A stretch of 64,000 nucleotides of DNA, taken from Cryptomeria japonica. Lineage: Eukaryota; Streptophyta; Pinopsida; Cupressales; Cupressaceae. The DNA is taken from the NCBI RefSeq assembly GCF_030272615.1, contig NC_081414.1, forward strand, positions 780,988,119 to 781,052,118. The letters run 5' to 3'. Shown piece by piece: positions 56,880-64,000 of this stretch. A model generated the notes under the pieces. It was not told the DNA's origin. It was given only the letters and a program-made list of their open reading frames with translations, and searched no databases. Position 1 is the first letter of the stretch; every line of letters begins with the position of its first letter. The position numbers and the translations under genes are program-made.

Positions 56880-58160
56880 TGTTGGCATTATGATGCATTT
56901 TGTATGATTGGTGAAATGGTTGTCATTGTTGGCAACATCATATTCTAAGTCTCTACAGTCCATCAGTAAAGGAGTAAAGAGTAACTAGTGAAGAAAAGTA
57001 GTCCTTATTCCTATCAGTAGGGATTGACTGGTATCTAGGGTTAACCAGCTAAGAGTGAGTAGACTGGTATATATGGGTTAACCGACTAAGCTGTGAGTAG
57101 ATCGATATATAGGGGTTAATTGGTTAAGTAGTGACTAGACTGGTATACAGGAGGTTACCGGTTAGGCAAAATTGGACAGGTGCATAGGCGACAACCGAGA
57201 ATACATGAGTCTCAACTGATAGACATAGAAACATCCAAATAACATCCAGTTGAACCGGTAGTCCTCTCTTTTCAACTAGCAAACTTTTCGGCATGAACTA
57301 TTGTCTTGACCAATATTATCAGAATGATTTTTGGAGAGCAATTTGAGGTATGATAACAAATTTTTGAATTTGATTTTTGGAGGGAAATTTGGCACAAGAA
57401 CCAAAGGATTATATATGCACATCATTCATTCTGATTGTTTTATTGTCAATGTGAAAAAAATATGTGTGAATGTTAATAGGGGGAGCAAAATAAAGAGTAT
57501 AGTGTGTGTGAAGTAGACTGACAAAGTGTAGAGCCAAGGGTATGAGCAGAGGATCGATAGAGTACAGAGCTGAGGGTATGAGCAGAGTACTGGTGTAGTG
57601 CAGAGCAAACACAACCGATGCAGACAAAGTATCAGTTTCATTGTGATCTAATCAAGCTATCAGTAGTTATTCTAGTAGATCAACCTCATGTTGCTTTCTA
57701 ACCATTGCAACTCAAAATCCCTTAACTGGGTGCACTTGAACAGGTCCCTTTGTAAAATCCCTTAACCAGGTGACATGTTAATTGATGATCCTCAGTCCTT
57801 TAACAAGGCTAACTCTAACATGGTAAAGGCAATAACAAGCCTCAAAGAAAATCCCTTAATCGGGTGGCACCTAATAGTGTCTTTGTAATCTCTTAACAGG
57901 GATGGCTCCTTACAGAGCATGCTCCAAAAGAGTACAAATTTTGTGAGCATCAACTGACATTGTGGTTTTCTGCCATTTAGGTTTCCATGAGATAATTCTT
58001 GGTGTTATTGTGTATCTTTTCATGCATGCATGTTCTCCTACAATAACTAATTGTATTGATGAATATTAAGTTAGTATAGACTTGAGTAAAAGATTTTAAT
58101 TCGGTACAACTGGTAAGTAACTGTTCACTCCCCCCTCTCAGTCACTGGTAGGGATGAACA
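56880..58160 (+). repeat. 3' LTR of element D
   Basis: Begins TGTTGGCATTATGATGCA, ends GGATGAACA, 1281 bp. Many substitutions compared with the left LTR, more by eye than between the LTRs of E. The purine tract GAAGAGGGAATT (56868-56879) abuts it. Confidence 0.9.
57013..57167. repeat. Decayed 38-bp repeat cluster in the 3' LTR of element D
   Basis: Four imperfect copies of the GTGAGTAGA, GGTATATA and GGGTTAACC pattern at the place equivalent to 42628-42779; spacing is less regular. Confidence 0.75.
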
Positions 58161-58499
58161 CCATATACCAAATAAAATCTTGTAGGTATCAAACCAAGAC
58201 AAGAAGATCTCATAATAATTTAAGGGATCCATCATAATCCATCTATCTTCCCAAAACCTAGGTTAATTCTCATCTCTAATACTCCAACCTATACCCATGT
58301 CAATAATTTTCCTTCCTCTAACCATATCATTCTAGAGAGCTCACCCACGGGGCATAGAAGTGGGCTCAAGAAAGGATTTAAGAGATCCATTATTAGCCAA
58401 ATATTTGTTTTTTAAGATCCTATTACATTCACTATTAGAAGAAAAGGTTCTCCAGATGTTCTTGGCAAGGAGAGCCCTATTCATGGTTCTAATTCACTT

Positions 58500-59960
58500 G
58501 AGACCGAGACCTCTAGAGTCTTGAGGTCTACAGACCGAATTGCAACCAATAAGTGACATTCTTTTCTTTTACTCCAATCCAGACCAAAGAAAGTTTTTTT
58601 GAATTTTTTTAATGGCCTCTGCATATTTAGACATGATTTTAGAGAGACTCAAAGAATAGATTGGGAGATTCTGGGGAGTAGCTTTAAGAAGTTGAATTTT
58701 ACCTGCTTGATTGAGAAGAGCCCCCTTCCAAATAGGTAGCTTTTTACTAAATCTATCAATCAATACATTCCAAAAGGAGTCAGGGGGCTTAAGACCCAAA
58801 GGCAGACCTAGATAAATAGAGGGTAAAAATTCAATTTTGTATTCAAGGATTTTGGCCATTTTATTCTTCCTAGGATCCATAGTGTTTAAGAAAAATAAAG
58901 AGCTTTTTTGTCTATTCACCATCTGACGAGAAGACGACACATAATAATAAAGGTCCTTTTCAAGTTCCTTTCTTTGACCATTGTGGATCTCCCCATTAGA
59001 ATGGTATTATCCATGAACTATTGATGAGTGCAAACCATACTTCTTGAGGAGGGCTTCAAACTTGTTAAGGAAATGTGATCCCCTTGTCTTAGCCATCTTG
59101 AGTTCTTAAAGAAATGTGAAGGAGATCCATTCACTATGATAGAAATGGAAGCTGTTGAAATGAGTTGAGCAATCAACTGGAAGACTCTATTATTGAAGCT
59201 GAAAGCCTTCGTGATTTTGAGCAAGAACTCCTAATCAACTTGATTATAAACTTTCAAAATATCTAATTTGAGAAGAAACCCATCTGTTTTAGATTATGTG
59301 AGGTAATAGACATTTTTCATGGATAGTGATGATGGAATCAAGGATCTGCCTTCTAGGAGTGAACCCATTTTGTTGAGGAGAGATTAAGGAGGGCAAAATA
59401 CTCCATAATCTTGAGGTCAATACCTTAGAAATGATTTTGTAAAAATAATTATAGAGACTTATATGCCTGAATGCTTGAAAGTCTAGAGCTCTAGGGTGTT
59501 TTGGGATGAGAACCAAGAAAGTGGTATTTAGTTCCTTAAGAAGACATCTTGACCCAAATAACTCTTTAACAACATCCACCACTTCATCGGCCACTATCTC
59601 TTGGAATAATTGAAAAAAGAACATAGGAAACCTATTTGGCCCTGGAGCCTTATTGCCTTCAAAAGAGAAGACAACTCTTTAGATTTCTTCCCTTGATGGA
59701 ATAGATGAGATCATCTTATTATCTTCTTCCTTGACAAGTCTAGGGATGGCCTCTAATGTGATATCTTGAACTTCATGATTAACACCATCATTTGCCTTAA
59801 GGAGATGCTAAAGAAAAGGACAACATTTCTTCTTATGTCTTCATCCTTCTCAAACCGACTACCATTGTACTCAATAAAATAAATTCTATTAGCCACCATA
59901 TGTTTTAGTGTTGTCATGTGAAAATGCCTAATATTTTTATCCCCAGTAGAGAGCCACAAA
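58500..59960 (-). pseudogene. LINE 3 reverse transcriptase (decayed)
   Basis: 59624-59289: NTTFLVLIPKHPRALDFQ, FRHISLYNYFYKIISKVLTSRL and QNGFTPRRQILDSI (family NGFVxGRQILD). The catalytic motif near 59010 reads FMDNT, so the second aspartate is Asn. 58940-58569: FLPSIYLGLPLGLKPP, FWNVLIDRFSKKLPIWKG and AGKIQLLKATPQNLPIYSLS match the RT thumb region. Stops are present between segments. Confidence 0.87.
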
Positions 59961-60223
59961 GCTCTTGATCTTTTCTTCCAGATTTATTCTTCTTTTGAAA
60001 TGATATCATGCATCTTCCCAAGCAAATCATTCTCCTTCATTTGTAATCAAGAATGTATCCTTCTAGCTAGATTTTTTCCTGTATGTCCTTAATTTCAAGA
60101 TGTAACTCTTATTTAATTCTAGAATGTTACCAAAGGTTTTTTTATCCATCTTCTAACTTTATTTTTCACCTCCCTCAATCTTTTAGCGACCCTGAACATA
60201 GAGGTTCCAGAAATAGAGATATT

Positions 60224-61012
60224 CTACCATTTTCTAACTTCCTCAAAGATTTGAGGATGAGAAAGCCACATGCGTTCAAATATGAATGGAAAATTACTTT
60301 TATCCTGGATAGGATCTGCCACAAAACTTATAGGAAAGTGATTAGAACCTATCCTTGGAAGGGATTTTAAAGAGAAGAAATAATTTGAAAACCATTGATC
60401 AGAGATTAAAGTTCTATCAAACCTAACTTGAATCAACTCCTTCCCCATTCTTTGATTTAACCAGGTTTAGGAGGATTCTTGTAGTTCAATATCAATTAAC
60501 GCCTGAGTATTAATAAAGTCCAAAAGGTCCATTTTTCTTTCCGGATTTACTTGAGAACCTCCAAATTTTTCATTATCCTAGAGCAGAGTATTGCAATCAC
60601 CCATTACAATCTCGTTTGTATTACTGAACTTTCTATGAAAATCCACAAGCTCTTGCCAAAAAACATTTCTTTCTCCTCTACCATTAGGGGCATATATGTT
60701 GGATTGAATCTAGCAAAAGATATCTCTAATATGGGTAAAACTGGTAGCCACATGATTGACACTTTCAAACAACACTTTACCTCTAATGAGATTCAAATTA
60801 TAAAAGGTTACAATTCCTCTTGACGCTCCCTCAAAACTATTTCCATGCACCCCACAAAACTTGAACATTTTTATCTTTTCAAATTTCTCTTTTGACATTT
60901 TAGATTCTTGAACCAGTAAGATGTTCGGTCTATGATCCCTTGCTAAAATATGCAAAATATCCTACTTATGGAGGTTGTTCAATCCCCTTATATTCCATGA
61001 CATTATCTTCAT
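60224..61012 (-). pseudogene. LINE 3 endonuclease (decayed)
   Basis: Start at the ATG at 61012 (MKIMSWNIRGLNNLHK, then a stop). Then LARDHRPNILLVQESKMS, the APE-type block with its Glu, and GIVTFYNLNLIRGK. The C-terminal half (60448-60224) reads LIQVRFDRTLISDQW, matching the R-L-D-R segment, then SNHFPISF, the final S-D-H-x-P motif with D changed to N. Confidence 0.82.
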
Positions 61013-61020
61013 ATTTTACT

Positions 61021-61827
61021 AGGGGAATGAAGTTTACAAATTTTCGGTATGGTTTTCTGCACACCATCCGCTATATGTTGAAATATTTCTTGCTCCCTAT
61101 GCCATCTCAAGGATCTTCTTCCTTGACTTCCCTTTGAGGTTCCACAATCTGCCTTAGATCTTAATCTTATAGATACTCCTACAAGAGCATCCTATTGTTT
61201 GTTCTTTATTTTTTCTTTAATGGTTTGAGAAAATTCCTCCTCTCTATCCAAATCTGTAAGGATGTGGTTCTCTTTCTTTAGCTCCCAATATTAATCTGGA
61301 AGTCCTTTTTGAGATAATGACAGAGTATCCATAGCTCCATTATTATTATCTAAATTCTCACTAGAATCCCCTAGATTTTTACTTCAGTCGCCATATGTAT
61401 CCTTTACAATTTCTTAAGAGTCCACTAAGACATGGCTCCTTATTGAATCTTGGCTTAAGGAGCCCTTAATAACTGATACTAAAGGTTTACAAGGGATCCT
61501 GATATCCACATTCAAATTGACTTCTTTGAATGGGACAATAGATCCCTGCCTAGGGATATCTTCCAGACCAATCACACCTTGCTCCTTCTCACCTAAAGAA
61601 AGGTTAGCCTTATTGGTAACTGGCTCTCGATTTTCTAGGTCCACCTAATTCCCTGAGACATCCACCTTGTCAAGGGACTCTAAGGGATTCGTTGAGCTCT
61701 TACTATCTTTTTATCCACTCTGTTGCATTATATTTTCATTACCATCCCCTCTATTATTTTTTTTCCCAATTTTATTGGGCTTGGGCTGAATTTTCTCTTT
61801 CTCCTTGCTTACATTCAATGGCCATCT
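61021..61827 (-). pseudogene. LINE 3 ORF1, C-terminal part
   Basis: Hydrophilic coding-like sequence: segment 61644-61414 reads MDLENREPVTNKANLSLG and continues with IPRQGSIVPFKEVNL. The upstream part is basic (KEKEKIQPKPNKIGKKNN). No conserved domain remains in this part. It is placed as ORF1 because it sits directly upstream of the endonuclease. Confidence 0.5.
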
Positions 61828-62632
61828 TGATGCAGTCACCGGTAAGGATTAACCTCAAAGAGATCAATCTAAACTAGTCAGCAAGAGTAAACAAAATGGA
61901 AACACAGAGGTATGATGGAGGCAATGCGTAATAGACTGAATTATATCATGAAAATTGATTACAACCAATCGGTAACAACCAGGTTACAAAAAAATCACTC
62001 ACGGACCTGCTAAAACATGCTCAAAGGACATAATAAGTAACAACCGAGACCTCAAATCTCAAGATCTATCTTCTATGCTCAAGATAGCTACTATATTACA
62101 TTCTAATGTTCAATTGCAATGATATATATGAACCAAGGGAATCTAGGAGGTCCCAAAAGGGATCAAAAGACAAAGAACAAGACCTAACGTGTAAAACCAA
62201 CAAGGTCAGCCTCTGCCAAAGAAATTCCTCTAGAAAATCCAAAGGATGAAGTGTGGTTCAAAGGGAAGGTCGACCACACACCAAGGAACATCAAAATCAA
62301 TGCTCAGAGATCCACAAGCTATGGAAGGGGTCCGATAGATCATAATGCAAATAGGTCCAAGTAATTGGTAACAAGAAACTATCAACCATTAACAGGAAAC
62401 TATCATGGAAACCAGTAGCAATAACATGCCAGAAAATGATCCAAATGCTCCGTGGTATGGGAATAAGGAAGATGATCAAGTCTTAAAGTAAAATCCAACT
62501 CCACAAGATCCAATGAGCCAAATCCTATACACACAGAAAGAAATGTTGAAACTACAAACAAACAAAAAAATAGAAAGGAAAATATTTTTGGTTGATGCAA
62601 GATTGCCATGAACCGGGGATTCTCCGGCATCA
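61828..62632 (-). repeat. 3' LTR of the chromovirus
   Basis: Terminal inverted bases TGATGC (61828) and GCATCA (62632) bound an 805-bp unit between LINE sequence and the chromovirus coding end. No clear polypurine tract was seen next to 62632 and no second LTR copy is in view, so this end is provisional. Confidence 0.6.
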
Positions 62633-62694
62633 AACATCTAAGGTTGTTGAAAAAGTGAGTCTCTCACTTTGCTGGGGTTAGAGGAAAACATAGG

Positions 62695-63718
62695 CGGTCC
62701 ACCTATGCCTGAGAAATCCAAGATGAATCTTCAATTGGTCTACCTTTCCACTTCACCAGGTACTCATACTTACTACTCCAAGCACTATGCCCAGTTCTAC
62801 TATCCAAAATGTCCTCAATCTGATACGGTTTCTTCTAGGGAAACTATTTCTCCAAGTCTACAATACTGTCTTCACTAAATTCTGGTTCATGATACTCATG
62901 AAGCTCGGCAATGTTTAATATAGGTGATATGTTCAAGTGATCTAGTAACTCCACTTCATATGCATTTCTAGAACTGAATTTCCTCAAGATCCTATAGGGT
63001 CCAAACTTCTTCATCTATAACTACTTATAGGTTCCAATAGGGAATCTCTCTTTTCTCAAATACACCATCACTTCATCACCAACTTCAAATTATTTATGTC
63101 TCCTCTTCTCATTTACCATCTCCTTATACTTTCTATTCATGTCCTCCAAATTCTACTTAACCTAAATATGCAAGGCTAACATGTGATCTACAAAGTCTTT
63201 TGCTTTTGAACTTCTTTGTTCTTCACTACTAATATCCCTTAATTCTGATATACCCCTAGGATGCATTCTATTAACTATCTCAAAAGGTTTTTTTCGATAC
63301 TCCTATTCACTAGAATGTTGTAGGCAAACTCTTCTTGTGCTGAAATCAAATCTCAACTTCTTGTTTTATCTCCAACTAAACATATCAATAAATTTCCCAA
63401 GCTCTGGTTAACTACTTATGTCTGTCCATCAGTCTATGGGTGAAAAGTAGAACTAAATTCCAAATTTTTCTTCATCTTCTTCCAAAGTGTTCTCCAAAAG
63501 TAACCAACAAACTTAGTGTTTGTTTCAAAAACTATGCTTCTAGGTAACCCATGCAATCTCACTACTTCCTTGAAAAATAGGTATGCTACATGCATTGCAT
63601 CTAATGTCTTCCTACAAGGTATGAAATGAGCCATCTTAGAGAATCTATTGACTACCACAAATATAGAATCACTCCCTCTGAGTGTTTTAGGAAATCCAAG
63701 TATGAAATCTTTATACAC
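62695..63718 (-). pseudogene. Chromovirus integrase and chromodomain (decayed)
   Basis: Integrase core at 63718-63434: [35 protein letters not shown] (normally DRFSKMAHF), [19 protein letters not shown] (normally SD-R-D-x-KF, so an acidic catalytic position is lost) and FWRTLWKKM. The C-terminal module around 63110-62940 shows EVGDEVMVYLRKERFP, KKFGPYRILRKFSSRNAYEV and NIAELHEYHE. The chromodomain near 62790-62700 reads KYEYLVKWKGRPIEDSSW. Stops separate parts. In this family the chromodomain tethers integration to particular chromatin. Confidence 0.87.
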
Positions 63719-63725
63719 CTAAAAA

Positions 63726-64000
63726 TGGTCTGAAGATAATTAATTAAATAAGCAATTATTTAATTAATCCTCCTTCCTAATTTAACTGAATTCATTAGAA
63801 ATTTGATTAAATTCTCCCATTCATCTACTTATTAATAAATCTAAGGATTTATTTAATAGGTTCAATTCAATAGTTCCCTTTGATTAATTAATTTAAATTA
63901 ATTAATCCTCCCCCCATTTAATCAATTTTCTAATCCCCTAATTAATTAAAACAAATCAATTTATGAGTTGTTGAAAATTAATTAGTCTTTTCCTATTATT
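63726..64000. other. AT-rich sequence, possible edge of another LTR element
   Basis: Begins TGGTCTGAAGATAATTAATT directly where the integrase frame loses homology. Rich in TTAATTAATT blocks. It may be an LTR of an element inserted into the integrase. Not provable without the sequence to the right. Confidence 0.35.

Larger units (their letters stand above)
42491..58160 (+). mobile_element. LTR element D: non-autonomous, same two-ORF plan as element C
   Basis: Direct LTRs at 42491-43735 and 56880-58160, a primer binding site after the left LTR and a purine tract before the right LTR set a plus orientation. Flanking 5 bases are CTATA (42486-42490) and CCATA (58161-58165), one mismatch. The LINE coding sequence resumes on both sides, which supports the boundaries. 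The element is 15.7 kb with the nested element A, or about 8.1 kb without it. It encodes a zinc-knuckle ORF1 and a long ORF2 with no recognisable polymerase-type domain. Confidence 0.88.
58161..61827 (-). mobile_element. LINE 3, 5' part
   Basis: Minus-strand LINE with the ORF1 C-terminal part, endonuclease and RT. It continues at 42490 beyond element D. Its 5' end is cut by the chromovirus LTR at 61828 and lies outside the window. Confidence 0.85.
61828..63725 (-). mobile_element. Gypsy chromovirus, 3' end (integrase, chromodomain, LTR)
   Basis: The minus strand from 63718 gives the integrase core, integrase C-terminal module, chromodomain and then an LTR ending inside ORF1 of LINE 3. The rest of the element is not in the window: coding sequence stops abruptly near 63725, where an AT-rich sequence of different character begins. 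The target duplication cannot be tested. Confidence 0.8.

Overview
This window looks like a piece of a large, repeat-rich vascular plant nuclear genome; a gymnosperm would fit, but the sequence does not decide it. No host protein-coding gene was recognised. Nearly everything with coding character is a transposable element, most copies are broken by stops and frameshifts, and much of the window is arranged as insertions inside insertions. Base composition is AT-rich, with a GC-rich island near 49.0-49.6 kb.

Layout. (1) 1-5339: minus-strand Ty1/copia element with RNase H, RT, integrase, protease and gag remnants and its 5' LTR; the other LTR lies left of the window. (2) 5588-8851 and 24181-about 26990: one minus-strand LINE split by a 15.3-kb LTR element (C, 8852-24180, duplicated target AACCA). 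C is itself split by a Gypsy-type element (E, 11048-18639, duplicated target CCAGG). (3) About 27.0-31.6 kb: AT-rich DNA with a diverged 940-bp tandem duplication and a tRNA-derived SINE candidate. (4) 31638-37767: a full-length but decayed LINE with a 16-bp target-site duplication. (5) 37784-40085: AT-rich DNA ending in degenerate GGGTTAG-like repeats. (6) 40086-61827: a third minus-strand LINE split by LTR element D (42491-58160), which holds copia element A (47035-54604, target ATCTT), which holds copia element B of the same family (48144-53198, target GGCAT). (7) 61828 to about 63725: 3' LTR, chromodomain and integrase of a Gypsy chromovirus inserted in ORF1 of the third LINE. From about 63726 an AT-rich sequence begins, perhaps another insertion.

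The most interesting signal is the pair C and D. They are independent insertions with different LTRs, on opposite strands, and neither contains recognisable protease, integrase, RT or RNase H. Both carry the same two-gene plan: a coiled-coil ORF1 with a row of zinc-knuckle-like motifs, then a roughly 1,070-1,170-codon ORF2 of unknown function. Two further LTR elements, Gypsy-type E and copia-type B, keep only gag and protease plus an acidic C-terminal extension in a single frame. Four LTR elements here therefore seem to be non-autonomous families that kept RNA-binding or capsid-type genes but no polymerase, and would need enzymes from elsewhere to move.

Limits: homology calls rest on motifs read by eye. 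LTR ends are firm where a target-site duplication matches (C, E, A, B), good for D (4 of 5 bases), and provisional for the element at 1-5339 and for the chromovirus.
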